Part shown: one piece after another, positions 32,301-42,923 of the stretch
Layout: every line of letters begins with the position of its first letter
How positions within the stretch are numbered: position 1 is the first letter of the stretch
NCBI RefSeq assembly: GCF_002127325.2
Contig: NC_035443.2
Coordinates: 148,876,415-148,940,414, forward strand
Source: Helianthus annuus
Lineage: Eukaryota > Streptophyta > Magnoliopsida > Asterales > Asteraceae
Reading direction: 5' to 3'
DNA: 64,000 nucleotides
Translations under genes and position numbers: made by a program
The notes under the pieces: generated by a model
Told to the model about the DNA's origin: nothing
What the model saw: the letters and a program-made list of their open reading frames with translations, nothing else
Databases searched by the model: none

Positions 32301-34155
32301 TAGAGAAATTCCTAATTTTTTCTGTGGGAACCTGCAATTCATTAAAAATCACATGTTCAAAAAGCACATATAATTAGAACCTTACCTGTATCAAAGAAAG
32401 AATACCTGCAAGAATGTGACCCACACAAAATAACTACATAAACATATAAATTGTTCTCTGGCATGACTGAGAACACTAAGCATTAAAGTTGGGACCTGAA
32501 AAATTTAATTAACTACGATACAAAGTCTTCACTATGTTGGTTAACTTGTTCAGAAAATGTATGTTTCACTATGCAGCATACTACTGCCAAATAGGTGTTT
32601 CTGTTTAGGTAGCAACCCATCAGTTCCAGAAAGAGCGGGAGACAATCATATATTTCTACCTTCATTATCAAGTCGAATGCCCCTCAAATTTCAAATATTA
32701 AGTAGAGATTCTACAAATTTAACACCCTAGTTTTCTATTTTGTCTCGTTTGCGTTATCCTTTTAACGTAGAAACACGTCATGACACTCTCTAACTGATCA
32801 ACAATGCAACACTCTATTCTTAAAACTATACATATTAACTTTTCAGGTCAAACCTAATTCCTTTCAATCTCAAAAAGGCTATATAAAATTTTGTCAAGAA
32901 CTTAAGCAAGAAGTTTTTAGATTCATAGCATCCACTACATAGTTACAAGTAGCTACCATCTATATTCCAAAATCAATATCAGTTTTGAAGTTCATACAAG
33001 TAATGACACATCTAAAGGTCAAATTACAGAGCATTTGACTAAAACAAACGAGCGTAAACTTAATTCACATTAGTTTCATTACAAAACTGTTAGTTATCAA
33101 CTTACCATATCAAATTTGACGTTAAAACTTAAATCACCTAATTCAAACTCAACCTCCTTCACAAACTAGCATCAAATCGTCAATAGCCAATCGAGTACAG
33201 TCGTAATACAATTCAATCCTCTAAACCTCTACAAGCCGTGAATTTGTACATCAAAAGGAGAAAATCATGGATTTAACAGAACTCACAATCTAACAGTCAA
33301 ACTACAGAGCATACAACTGAAACAAACGAGTCTAAACTTAATCGACACTAGTTTCGTTACACAATTGTTAGTTATCATATTTTCATATAAAATTCGATGT
33401 TAAAATCACCTAATTCAAACTCAACCTCCTTCACAAACTAGCATAAATAGCCAATCGAGTACAATAGCAACACAATTCAATAATTCAACCCTAACCTAGC
33501 CATAAATTCATTCATCAAAACGAGAAACTCGCGGATTTAACGGAACTGTAACCTAACCGTCAAGCTACAGAGCCTACTGCTAAAACAAACGAGTGCAAAC
33601 TTAATCGACATTACTTTCGATAGAAAACTGTTAGTTATCAACTTATCATATCCAATTTGATGTTAAAAACTTAAACTCACCTAATTCAAACTCAACCTCC
33701 TTCACAAACCTACATAATTATCCAATCGAGTACAATCTCCACACAATTCAATAATTCAATCCTCTAAACATACACCAGCCGTTAATCTATTCACCAAAAC
33801 GAGATAATCACGGAATTAACTAACGTAACTCGTAAGCTCAACGGTATATTCGCATTAATCATACCTTCAACAGACGATCTCGGCCGGCAATAGCAGTTGC
33901 TTCGAAGTCAGAAGCGTCTTTAGGTTTAACATCTACGGCCTTACAGCACACGCGATACCTCCTCCGGTGAGTTCTACTGTAATTATTGTTGGAAGAGTGA
34001 AGAGGTTGTAGACTGTAAAATGTTCGGTTAGAAAGCGGAATTGGAAGGCGGTTGTGGCTGAGGATAGTGGTGGTTGTGGTGCGGTGGTGGTGGTGGTTGC
34101 CGTGCGGTGGTGGTTGTGAGGATAAGAGTTTGAGGCTCGTCGTCGCCATTGTCAT
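23376..34155 (-). CDS. LEPA: Chloroplast translation factor LepA / EF4 GTPase, 22 coding exons
   Basis: LepA is a ribosome-bound GTPase that supports chloroplast protein synthesis. Exons (minus): 33865-34155, 32155-32331, 31069-31155, 30595-30651, 29951-30016, 29726-29788, 29354-29398, 29048-29148, 28788-28884, 28079-28150, 27826-27980, 27665-27722, 27469-27549, 27297-27383, 26677-26748, 26459-26593, 26241-26314, 25922-26009, 25721-25798, 23705-23780, 23588-23628, 23376-23471. They total 2097 bases, 698 codons plus TAA, with GT..AG at every junction. Residues 1 to about 70 are Ser/Thr/His/Arg-rich, a likely plastid transit peptide. G motifs are AHIDHGKS (110-117), DTPGH (175-179) and NKID (229-232). 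The end [19 protein letters not shown] is the typical LepA C-terminus. ATG at 34155 is chosen because the next in-frame ATG is only two codons on. The gene looks intact despite introns loaded with transposons. Confidence 0.97.
24086..24830. mobile_element. hAT-like element of the TAGCG family, with a nested MITE
   Basis: The ends are inverted (CATTAGTTGTTAATG against CATAGTTGTCAATAGCG) and subterminal parts are rich in TAGCG units and share the string ATAGCGATAAGGTACCTATATG with the copy at 38427 (20-base core ATAGCGA.AAGGTACCTATA). Flanking octamers CTTCTAAT and TTTTTAAT could be an eroded 8 bp target duplication. Confidence 0.58.
24242..24607. mobile_element. Mutator-type MITE nested in the hAT-like element
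   Basis: An almost complete palindrome built from TATAACAC/GTGTTATA units with termini GGTAGAGGATCC and GGGTAAGGATAG. Flanks are identical 10-mers TACCCTGATA (24232-24241 and 24608-24617). It is AT-rich and non-coding. Confidence 0.77.
24950..25556. mobile_element. Non-autonomous hAT element (607 bp)
   Basis: Perfect 17 bp TIR TAGGCCTGTAAATGAAC with a perfect 8 bp target duplication GGTACCCA (24942-24949 and 25557-25564). The body is made of GAACGAAC/GTTCGTTC repeats. It lies in LEPA intron 19. Confidence 0.88.
27112..27241. repeat. Degenerate telomere-like tract in LEPA intron 14
   Basis: About 130 bases of imperfect CCCTAAA units (TAAACCCTAA, TTAAACCCTAAAACC, ATAAACCCTAAACCCTAG). This is the Arabidopsis-type telomere repeat on the plus strand, interrupted by changed units such as AAAGCTAAA and AACGTCTAAATG. 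Confidence 0.65.
28223..28653. mobile_element. Mutator-type MITE (431 bp) in LEPA intron 9
   Basis: The TIRs extend over nearly the whole element (GAGTAAAATGCCCTTTTCGT against GAGTAAAATAAAATGCCATT). The target duplication is 9 bp with one mismatch, TTTTAAGAA (28214-28222) and TTTTAAAAA (28654-28662). The open frames across it come from the palindrome. Confidence 0.82.
29465..29605. repeat. 29 bp tandem repeat in a LEPA intron
   Basis: The unit AACCCAAAGGTTTTCACACA plus TGTTATTC is present twice exactly and twice in changed form. It lies in the intron between exons 6 and 7 (29399-29725). Confidence 0.7.
31220..31477 (-). mobile_element. tRNA-derived SINE in LEPA intron 2
   Basis: On the minus strand it starts near CACAAGTGGCCTAGTGGTGG (box A) and has GTTCAATTCCC (box B) about 40 bases later, then a GC-rich body. 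A perfect 14 bp target duplication AAACTAGCAAAGAA flanks it (31206-31219 and 31478-31491). The long TSD is the mark of LINE-assisted retroposition. Confidence 0.87.
33015..33830. repeat. Three tandem units of about 260-280 bp in LEPA intron 1
   Basis: Units begin near 33018, 33295 and 33550 and share ACAGAGCAT/CCT, ACTGTTAGTTATCA, CACCTAATTCAAACTCAACC, TCCTTCACAAAC and CCAATCGAGTACA in the same order. Divergence between units is moderate. The last unit ends about 30 bases before exon 1, so part of the repeat spans the 5' splice region of intron 1 and the position favoured by intron-mediated enhancement. Confidence 0.8.
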
Positions 34156-35244
34156 GGCGGTGGTGGTTGGTTGCGATAGTTTGCTGTTTGTAAACCACAG
34201 GTTTTGGACATCAGGACATTGCCCGTTATCTTTTTGCATCCGATTACCCGAATTGAATAATAGAAACAAATATGGATACCTTTGTTCGGTCGGTACCGGT
34301 CTGGTATGTTTTGTTATCTGTACAATATCGTGTACCGGTATAATTAACAAACACAAAGTATTTAAATTTTAAAGTATAAGGGTGCGACTGAAATTTTAAA
34401 AAATACATAGAAAAAGGTAAAATATTTATAGCGTTAGAGTGGTTTTTAGTTGTTATATAGTATTTATATAATTTGTCGAAACGGATTTAAATTTTGAAAC
34501 AAAACTGAAATCATTCATTCCACTTAATTTGAGTGAGATTGTGGGTCTGTGGATTTATAAAAACAACTAGCATGGATGTGAAGCAAAACGTGATATGGAT
34601 GTGAAGCAGGACTTGTTAATTACTCACCGTTCCCTCTAACCAATCAACCAAGGCTGGCATTATTCAAGAGTCTTAACAAATCATATAGATATTATATAAT
34701 TGAAATGTAAAAACATTGAAGAATGAACTTGTATTTTTCATTAATTTAAGTCTGCCGAAGAATGATTCCATTTCGATTTGTTTAGAAGTTGGGCACTAAA
34801 AATATTTGTTCGTCGAAGGGACAAGATTTTTTCTTTTTTTTTCATTTGGGAGGCTAAAATGAAACAATCATCACAAGGGATTGTTTTTTTGTCACCATTC
34901 ACAATGGGTTTATCGGCAATCTGAATGGCGGTCATTAACAAGATATAGGTGTGGAGGCCAAGTTTGTATAAATGCATGAAAGGACTCATAGCCATTGCTA
35001 TTGTATTGGCGATGAGTCATGGTGATTGTTGATCCAAATGGCAATGAGTTTGGAAAAATGCATGCTAGTTCACATGAAAGTGGGGTAATTGCCCCTCCCA
35101 TTGGCGATGAGATGAGTTTTCCAAACTCATAATAACCACTATTACATACCTGTATTTTCTTTAGTGATCACCCTGGTTACGAATAGTGATAAAAAAAAAT
35201 AATGTACAAATGATCAAAGTATAAAGGTACATCTTATGAAAGTT
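34156..35244. other. LEPA upstream region
   Basis: It holds the 5' leader and promoter of LEPA (reading minus). No clear TATA box could be assigned. No other gene is visible. Confidence 0.4.
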
Positions 35245-35252
35245 GCCTGAAG

Positions 35253-35707
35253 TAGGGGTGTAGACGAGTCGGGCCAAGCCCGAGCTCGACCAGTCATGTT
35301 TATATGAAGCTCGAGCTCGGCTCGGTTCGAGCCTACTTATTTGAGTACAAGCTCGGCTGGCGAGTAAAGCCCAAAGCTCGAGCTCGGTTCGAGAGTACAA
35401 CCTAAAACAAGCTAAAAGCTCGGCTCGAGCTCGCTTCAGTATTGCTTAAACAAGCCAAAGTTCAACCCGAGCTCGGTTTGCCAATGTTATCATTATTATT
35501 ACTATATTTTATATAAAAAATAAAATTTTGTTTGGGCTCGTTTAGGCTCGCGAGCCTAAGTGAGCTTTGCATTCGAGGCTCGAGCTCGGGCTCGATAACT
35601 AGACGAGCTCTATCTCGAGCTCGGGCTCGTTAAATCTCGGCTCGTTCGAGCTTTTAACCAAGCCGATAACGAGTAGCTCTCGAGCCTCTGGCTTATGTAC
35701 ACCCCTA
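35253..35707. mobile_element. Non-autonomous hAT element (455 bp)
   Basis: Perfect 10 bp TIR TAGGGGTGTA and an 8 bp target duplication with one mismatch, GCCTGAAG (35245-35252) and GCCTCAAG (35708-35715). The body consists of GAGCTCGG/CCGAGCTC-rich inverted repeats, much more GC-rich than its surroundings. Confidence 0.84.
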
Positions 35708-35715
35708 GCCTCAAG

Positions 35716-36793
35716 GATTAGCTTTTTTATATAAAGTGACGCCATTTACTCTTTTTTTGTATGAAGTAACCGCCGTGATCATTTCATTATTCGATATAAA
35801 AATTCTAAGTGTGTTGTTTCGACATACTTATATTTGTTTACAACTCAATATAAACTTTAATCAAGACCGAGTTTGTTGAATAAAAAAAAATTAATGGAGC
35901 TTTGTTTAATTCTTGCTCTAAACATTTTGGTATAAATTTGCATTCAATATAGTGTTATTCGATATCGTGATCTAAACGTACTTATGGTACCTTATCGAAA
36001 TCATGACGAACCGAACCGATTCCGACCGAACAATGGTCTTGGTATTCATTTTTCTGATCGCTAACTGATTAAACACACGTTTAGGTACCCTTTCGAGTGT
36101 ATCACAACTTAATCTTTTGGGTTTTCTCTTCTGGTGTCAATATTGTAACGAATCATACCAATACCAACCAAAAACTCGCCACATATAGTGTAGGAATCCC
36201 TCGTCCACAATTTAAACATACAGATAAGAAAGTATCAGTTCAAACCGAAAACTCACCACATATAGATACATCTCTTGATATGTTTCGTTCATCTTTCAAT
36301 CTATTCTATGGACCCGGTCCATTTTTCATGATTGCTAGGTCATCAAAGATCCGACCCACAAATTATGGGATCGAACTAATAGTACAAAATAAGTACTTGT
36401 GCCAACCGAAAAATATAGTACAACTAACGACTAGGGGTGTTCACAAATTGCTTCAGCCAGTTCTAAAAAGAATCTACACAAAACACTAACTACGGTTTCA
36501 GGAAACGCAAAACCAAACCGTATCTCCCGGCCAGCTTGCTTTAGTTCAGAAGGCTAGATGGGTTTCAACGGTTTACGAACACCCCTAAATATTACCAATC
36601 AGAAAAGATATGTAAAGAACAAAAAAACATCATCAAATCCACAAATTCTAACTCAACAGTGTTGTATGACCTGCAATTTGTCTCATGAATCCAAAATACA
36701 ACCAAAAGCACTCTAATACAAGCATATTATATTGGATAAATGAGAGGATACTTCATCTCATGCTTGGTTACAATCATTAAACAAAGTTGTTCA
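35716..36793. other. Intergenic region downstream of PHF5A with a small TIR element
   Basis: At 36432-36587 a 156 bp segment has inverted ends TAGGGGTGTTC, like a small hAT remnant, but without a matching target duplication. The remaining sequence holds the 3' UTR of PHF5A (from 36793 down) and nothing else that I can support. Confidence 0.4.
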
Positions 36794-37126
36794 TCAACGT
36801 TTCTTGAAACCGTATTTTTTCCGTTCGTAAAACAGGTCCGTTTTAGCACTTCCCAGATTAACGATCTTCGGACACCCGTCCCTATCTTTCTCCTGCTGTG
36901 TGCACTCTTTGCAGTAATACGCATCAGAAATACCAACACCTCCACATATGACACAACGACCTTGGAAAGAGCCATAGTTGCACTCGTCACAGACCCGCAC
37001 GAGTGTGCATGGACGCACATAAGAGTCACAAATTACGCATTTGCCATCACATTTTTCACAAAGCCGTCCAATTGCAATTCCTGGCTGCTTCCTGCACATG
37101 ATCAAATCGGGATGATGTTTCGCCAT
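36794..37126 (-). CDS. PHF5A: PHF5A / SF3B14b / Rds3, U2 snRNP SF3b subunit
   Basis: A complete 110-codon frame encodes the PHD finger-like splicing factor that sits in the SF3b complex and helps U2 snRNP hold the branch point. The protein begins [14 protein letters not shown] and ends KYGFKKR. All thirteen conserved cysteines (11, 23, 26, 30, 33, 40, 46, 49, 58, 61, 72, 75, 85), which build the three zinc sites of the knot fold, are present, and the length equals that of the family. The coding region has no intron. Seventeen bases before the ATG a splice acceptor (GATCGCAG at 37145-37152) suggests a 5' UTR intron. LEPA lies downstream on the same strand with 2.6 kb between them. Confidence 0.97.
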   Translation of the reverse strand: MAKHHPDLIMCRKQPGIAIGRLCEKCDGKCVICDSYVRPCTLVRVCDECNYGSFQGRCVICGGVGISDAYYCKECTQQEKDRDGCPKIVNLGSAKTDLFYERKKYGFKKR

Positions 37127-37462
37127 GATTTTTCCTCAACTACCCTGCGATCAACAGTAATACAGTTTTATCAGAATGATCTTGAACTAAGAGGCAGTTA
37201 ATAACTGAAAGTAAAAGTGGTCACTAAGAATGAACCCCTGCAAGCATGCTCAAGGTCTCTGTGCATTTATACTCAAGGTGACGGTTTCAAATTGGGTCGT
37301 GATTTATCTCAAAAGTCAAAACTGGTCATATTAGTCAATGAAAAAGTTGTAATTAAAAAGGGACGGGTCAATGAGTTAGAAGTTGTACAGTCTAACGCTT
37401 ACAACCTTCTAAATAGACTTATCATGATAAACTAATATGCCGTTTATGTAATCATAATCATG

Positions 37463-37802
37463 GTTGTAAAAATCCCGACTAGTCTTTGATTAGTCACCGA
37501 TCAATCACTAATCGGTGGTTCACCGATTAATCGCTAGGCGTCAATGGTGGTCCTATTCTGGCCAGATTTTGGCCAAATTCCCGCCAAATTTCGACCAAAC
37601 CTTAAAAACTCCCGCCAATTGCTTAAAAAATGGGTCAATGAGGGGTTAAAATATGTTACCTATAATAAACTACATATAAAAATGTGTGAGTGTGTGTATA
37701 TATAACTAACAATTACATATAAGAATCCCAATCCAATTAATCCCGATTAATCGCTAGTCGGTACCCCACCGACCTACTAGCGCCTAGCGATCCCTACAAC
37801 AC
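37463..37802. repeat. TIR-like repeat (family also at 41033-41292)
   Basis: The ends GTTGTAAAAATCCCGACTAG and (inverted) GTTGTAGGGATCGCTAGGCG are related. Internal strings ATTAATCCCGATTAATCGCTAG and GGTACC recur at 41240-41290 and in a fragment at 6352-6440 (20-base core TTAATCCCGATTAATCGCTA). No convincing target duplication was found. Confidence 0.48.
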
Positions 37803-38426
37803 TGATCATAATTAATGCATTGATCATCTATAATTATTTTTAAGATATAGACGCTCCATACTATAAAAAGCTCATCCAATTTAAGAGTTTATAGTAGCAG
37901 TAGCACTAGCAGCTGTGAGAACTCGATAACACTTCCTTGACCAGCTTGTAATACGCTTTCTGAGTTTTCCCTGATTGTCTTATCAACATCAATTTTGTTA
38001 TTCACTGTATGAGGTTGTACAAGCGGATCCCACCTTTCAATAAACTAAACCGATAATCTTTGTAAGCCTTTGGTTTTAAAAGCTGCTTCACTTTTGACTG
38101 CCTAAGGCGCTGAAATAAAGCTTGAGGCACAGGTTAGGCGTGCGCCTCTTGTACATTGGAAGTTTTTGTGTATCAGGATGTTGAACAGCAGTCTTTTTAG
38201 GTAGTACATGTAGGTAGCTTATATATTAAATCATATATAAAGTTTATATATAGCTAAATTTTTGGTCGGGGATGTTAAAAACCTACGAGATATAAAACTA
38301 CTAACACAAGCACCTTGTGCCCCGCGTACGGAAAGTGTTTTCTCCACCCACCATTGTCGCAAACTACATCTTTGGCTATTGCCTTCTCCAGCCAGCCACA
38401 TCTCTACCACCCACAACAGTCGCATC

Positions 38427-39051
38427 CATAGTTATCGATAGCGAATGGCGACAAATAGCGACAAGGTACCTATATGCTACGTAGCGATAGCAATGAAATA
38501 GTGCCGCTATTTCGTGTTTAGCGATAAGGTAGTTAAAAATTTAAGAAATAAAAATAACTATCTGTAAATTTTATACACACATATAATGTTAATTTTATAC
38601 CTTTTTGTATATAAATTTAAAAGTTTCAGGACCAAATGTAAGCTGGTGAAAATAGGGGGGTTGAATGTTAAAAATACACAAACTAATTATACACTTTTAT
38701 GTAATTTTTTAGAAGTTTTATGGACTAAATCTAAACTAATGAAAGCTAGAGGGGTTAAATGTTAAAATCCATAAAGTTATTTGACCCTAAAAAGACTAAA
38801 ATGCAAGAAAACGCAGCCGCTCTTCTTTCTCCTATTTTCCAGCAAGTTTTCGGCAGAAATTGCAGGTTTCTAGCCAGAATTCGTCGTGGAAATCCGCAAT
38901 ATTCACGCTATTCAGTCGCTACTTAACAGATTGTGAGACATTGGCACTTCGCTACAAAGCGTGTGATAGCGAACGCTATCTCAAACCCAGGTTATTAACT
39001 TCAGTAAGTTAAGATTTATTCTTCAGTACAATGGCGCTATTGATAACTATG
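38427..39051. mobile_element. hAT-like element of the TAGCG family (625 bp)
   Basis: Perfect 10 bp TIR CATAGTTATC with an 8 bp target duplication with one mismatch, GTCGCATC (38419-38426) and GTCACATC (39052-39059). Subterminal regions are dense in TAGCG/CGCTA. Related copies are at 24086-24830 and 48979-49313. Confidence 0.76.
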
Positions 39052-39064
39052 GTCACATCCACTA

Positions 39065-40736
39065 CACGGTGGCGGATCTAGGAATTTTTCCAAAGGTTAC
39101 CTTTTTTAAATGTTCCAATATCATATGTCCGGACATAAAAAGGGGTCGGATACTCGGATCGACGATTCTGGCCAGTTCAAAAAGTTTCAAAAGATTACAA
39201 ATTTACATCAAATTAAATGTTAAAATCAACAATTGCAAGAATGACTTGCAAACTACATCAAATTAATAGAGTTTTAATATTAAAACAATATCCAATATCC
39301 CAACCATAGTCAACTAATTCGCTCAAAAAGATGCGAATTTCGTTTTGGTACGTTTCGTACCATACGGAATTCGTATGCGTATAATACGGTGCCAATTCGC
39401 GTATCTTGTTCTTCAATTCAGCGCATCATGTTCATCAATTCAGCGAAAAGTGATGAAGATGAAAAATTAAACCTTACCTGTGTGATGATGATGAGCCCTA
39501 GTGAAAATGGAGGAGAAGATGGAGATGGAGGCTGTACGCTGCGTTTCTTTCCATGTGTTTTAACCTAAAACCTCTTTTATTTACATATTTCATCCTTTAT
39601 GTTTGTGTTATTATAAATTTTAACCTAAAGCTTTTTTATTAGGTTACATATTTCATCCTTCGACCTCAATATTTTTACCTTTTTCAACTTTAACCTAAAA
39701 CATTTTTTAATTGTTTAAAATTTTTTCTTATTTCATTAACAAATGTGCTTCTTTGATTTGTGAATTTAGTAATTTTTGTTTTAATTTGTGTATACCGAAC
39801 CAAATCGTACCGAAATGAACCTACCCCCCTCCGAACCGAATTCGTCCCCACTAGCGAATCGCGAACCCGAACCGCGTACCCGAACCGGAGCGAACCGCGA
39901 ATTAGGTGACTATGATCCCAACAACAACCAGGTCAATTTGCAAACAAGTGAACAACTAAACTTCATGCTCCCAAACACCATATAAAGGCCAAGATCAAAT
40001 ATGAAAACTATTAAAGAAGAGTAATACATTATAACTGCTATGCACTTTTAGTGTTTTTGAGATGTACTCTATAAATCTAGAAAAATCCATAATTTCAGCG
40101 AAAAATTAATGTTAGAAACTAGCAATCCCATCAATTTTCAAGTACAAACAATGCATTGCTCCAAACACATCAAATTTTAAGTACAAACGAGATCTAGTTC
40201 GACATTAATAGGGTTTAAAAATTTCCAATACAAACTAGATCTAATTCGACATTAATAGAGTTTATATTACCAAACGAACCTGAATTATTAAGAGACTAGA
40301 GAGTGATTGAGTGAGACTGAGGAGGCTGAAGTGACTCCGGCGTCCGGTGAGGGCTGTGCCACCGTGGCGACAGTGGCTGGAGAGTGGAGACAAGGCTGAA
40401 GACTGTGGCTGTGGCTGTGGAGCGTGTTTCTGTTTCTGTCGTGTGTTTTCTGAAGAAATGGGCATGGGTGGTGAGCTAAAGTTAAAACCCTAGATCTAAT
40501 TGATTTTGAATTAAAAAAAACGCTAAAAATAATCGGGGATAAGGGGACTCGAACACGTGACCTCATATTAATAAGCGCATAATTACCACTACAACAACCT
40601 ACAATTTTGTTTTTGAGGTTCCTCTACAAAATATTAAAGAGGGGTTCCTTCAGAATTTTGTACATAACTTAACGCTATAAATTACGAGCCAAACGGGTTC
40701 CTGGGAACCCCCTAACGAAGTGTAAATCCGCCCCTG
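39065..40736. mobile_element. Possible 1.67 kb hAT-type element
   Basis: The left end GGTGGCGGATCTAGG and the inverted right end CAGGGGCGGATTTACAC share GGCGGAT, a terminus common in plant hAT elements. No matching 8 bp duplication was found, so the exact ends are uncertain. Open frames inside (for example 40288-40566 minus) show no transposase motif. Confidence 0.42.
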
Positions 40737-41534
40737 TTCTTCCACCAAGAAGTCGTTCACAGCCAGAGGCAAGAGGCATCGTGACCGTGCGACTCATGAC
40801 AACTAGGTTGTATCTTTCAAGAGTAATTTCAGACTATCAATCCTAACAAACAACTTAATTCATGATTCTTAAAAGCACATTTCTCCCTGTAAAAAAAGAC
40901 CTTCTTAAAAGCACATTTCCCCCTATAACAAAAACCTAACAACTATCTAGCTTTCATAAGTCATATAGCAAAGAGCTTATCAGTATTCGATAGCTCTTCC
41001 AAAATGAATAATGAATGCCTATGTGTCCTAACACTGTTGTAAAAAAAGCGATCAATCGTTAGTTTGCTGATTACATTTCACCTAGTCAGACCTAAAATCA
41101 GCAATCAGTCAAAGGCATTCAAAATTGGTCAAAACCGGTAAAGTGTTTGATACTTATTAGTCCAATCCAATTAATAAGTTTGCAAATCTATATATATAAT
41201 TCTGTATGATATATAAAAGTTTGGAAAATCACATATAAAAAATTCCAATCTGATTAATCAATATTAATTGCTAGTCACCGAGGCAACAAACACTAAATTT
41301 CAAATCTCACCAATACACACTCATCAAAAAAAATTAACAAGTTTCTAGGGTTTCATCGCTAATTACGACAGTCCTCGCCAACTTTTAACAAATAACACAA
41401 CATTCGACCGTCTATAAACTCTAACTTACACAAAATCCAAACAAAACTATACAACAACACATGAATGAAGCAGATATACCGTATAAATTAACAGATATCA
41501 AGAAGAACAAGTGGATTTTACGAAAATCTAACCT

Positions 41535-41727
41535 GATAAAGCGCGAGAGCGCGAATTTTGGGGTTTTTGGAGATGACGCAGTGAGTTATAGAGCGAATCC
41601 TGGAGGCTTCTGGGAGGTTGTGGAGAAAGTGGGAATCACAATTTGGCTCAAATGCTATTTCAAAGTTCAAATCGAATATAAATTGATTAGGGTTACGTGT
41701 TGGGTATGGTTAACCCGTTTTATAAAT
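41535..41727 (-). promoter_or_regulatory. Putative PHF5A core promoter and first 5' UTR exon
   Basis: On the minus strand ATTTATAAAAC (41718-41728) is a good TATA box. About 150 bases downstream comes CTCTCGCGCTTTATCAG followed by GTTAGA, a plausible splice donor at 41534. The segment is GC-richer than its surroundings. The link to PHF5A rests on strand and on the acceptor before its ATG. Confidence 0.42.
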
Positions 41728-41780
41728 GGCTCGCGGTAGATTGATCCAAGTAACCCGTTTGTTTGTTCCGTCACTCGTTT

Positions 41781-42075
41781 TTTTGGGCTTGGGCTAACCA
41801 GCGTTGTTTGCAATTACAGGACGTATGGGGTCATTTTTTGTCATTGGGTAACCCGAGTAGCTAGGCTTGTATTTGTTGGTCGTTAAAAAAAAGGGAAAAA
41901 TATGTACTCGGTTTTTGGGCTTGGGCTAACCAGCGTTGTTTGCAACTACGGGACGTATGAGGTCGTCTTTTGTCATTGGGTTACCCGAGTAGCTAGGCTT
42001 GTATTCGTTGGTCGTTAAAAAAAGGGAAAATACGTACTCGGTTTTTGGGCTTGGGCTAACCAGCGTTGTTTGTCA
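41781..42075. repeat. Tandem repeat of 130-132 bp, 2.3 units, upstream of the promoter
   Basis: Units start at 41781, 41913 and 42043 with TTTTGGGCTTGGGCTAACCA and are over 90 percent alike by eye. They carry ACCCGAGTAGCTAGGC. They lie 55-350 bases upstream of the TATA box on the minus strand. Confidence 0.85.
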
Positions 42076-42882
42076 CTTACACAAATTTTGACAAATTGGT
42101 GTATATATACAATTTAGATAGAACTAGTATTGAGCACCCACGTGTTGCAGCGGGCCGAGCACTAATGTCACACTACTGCCAGCGACCATGACACTGAAGT
42201 TGCGGCGTGTTAATGCAAATAAATTAAACCGAAACGTAAAACATACAATAAAATAACTAAGTTGATTTAGGACTCGTGCGTTACGATGAACCCACGTCTA
42301 TTTTTTCCCGTTTGACAGGGCCATCGTAATCTATATATAATATATATATCATTACCACTATACAAACCATAATCCATACATTACAACCATTGCGTCAATA
42401 TGTTGCAAATTATATTTATACAAGATTTTGGCTAAATTAATTATATTATTATAAATAATAATAATTTACAAATAAAACAACTCAACTTTCAATGGATCAA
42501 ACTGATTGAATATGGTAAGATAATAAAACCATTATTTAATTAGGGTACAATCACTTAAGCATAATTTACAACCATACATGCATACAAAACATATTGAATT
42601 TGGTAAGGTAATGAAACCATTATTTGATTAAGGTATAACCACTTAAGCACAAATTACAACCAAACATGCATACAAATTTTCCAAATTAATAGTATAAGTA
42701 AGGTACAACCACTTTAGCACAAATTACAACCAAAAAAGCATACAAATATTCCAAATTAAATTCTTCAAATTAATAGTATAAATAAGGTACAACTATTTTA
42801 GCACAAATTTCAACCAAAAAAACATACAAATGTTCCAAACTAATAATATATATAAATAGTATATATAAATGTTAGGGAAAGT

Positions 42883-42923
<41 letters not shown>

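Larger units (their letters stand above)
37145..41534 (-). other. Proposed 4.4 kb 5' UTR intron of PHF5A, rich in transposons
   Basis: The acceptor GATCGCAG at 37145 just before the PHF5A ATG needs an upstream donor. The best candidate is CAG|GTTAGATTTTCG at about 41534, behind a short leader with a TATA box. The stretch contains the repeat at 37463-37802, the hAT element 38427-39051, a TIR element 39065-40736 and a related repeat 41033-41292. No other coding region is supported. A nearer donor cannot be excluded. Confidence 0.4.

Noticed and set aside
36740..37201. 153-codon plus-strand frame opposite PHF5A
   Set aside because: Antisense shadow of the cysteine-rich PHF5A coding exon; no family signature.
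40288..40566. 92-codon minus-strand frame (LTLAHHPCPFLQ)
   Set aside because: Ser/His/Pro-rich frame inside a TIR element with no transposase motif.
40500..40620. tRNA-like GGACTCGAACACGTGACCTC string
   Set aside because: It resembles a degenerate inverted box B but no cloverleaf or box A could be drawn; probably transposon sequence.
41461..41739. 92-codon plus-strand frame
   Set aside because: It lies antisense to the putative PHF5A promoter/leader; no homology recognised and composition is non-coding.
41781..42075. CRISPR-like direct repeats
   Set aside because: Long, nearly identical tandem units without spacers in a plant nuclear sequence; no CRISPR array is present anywhere in the window.
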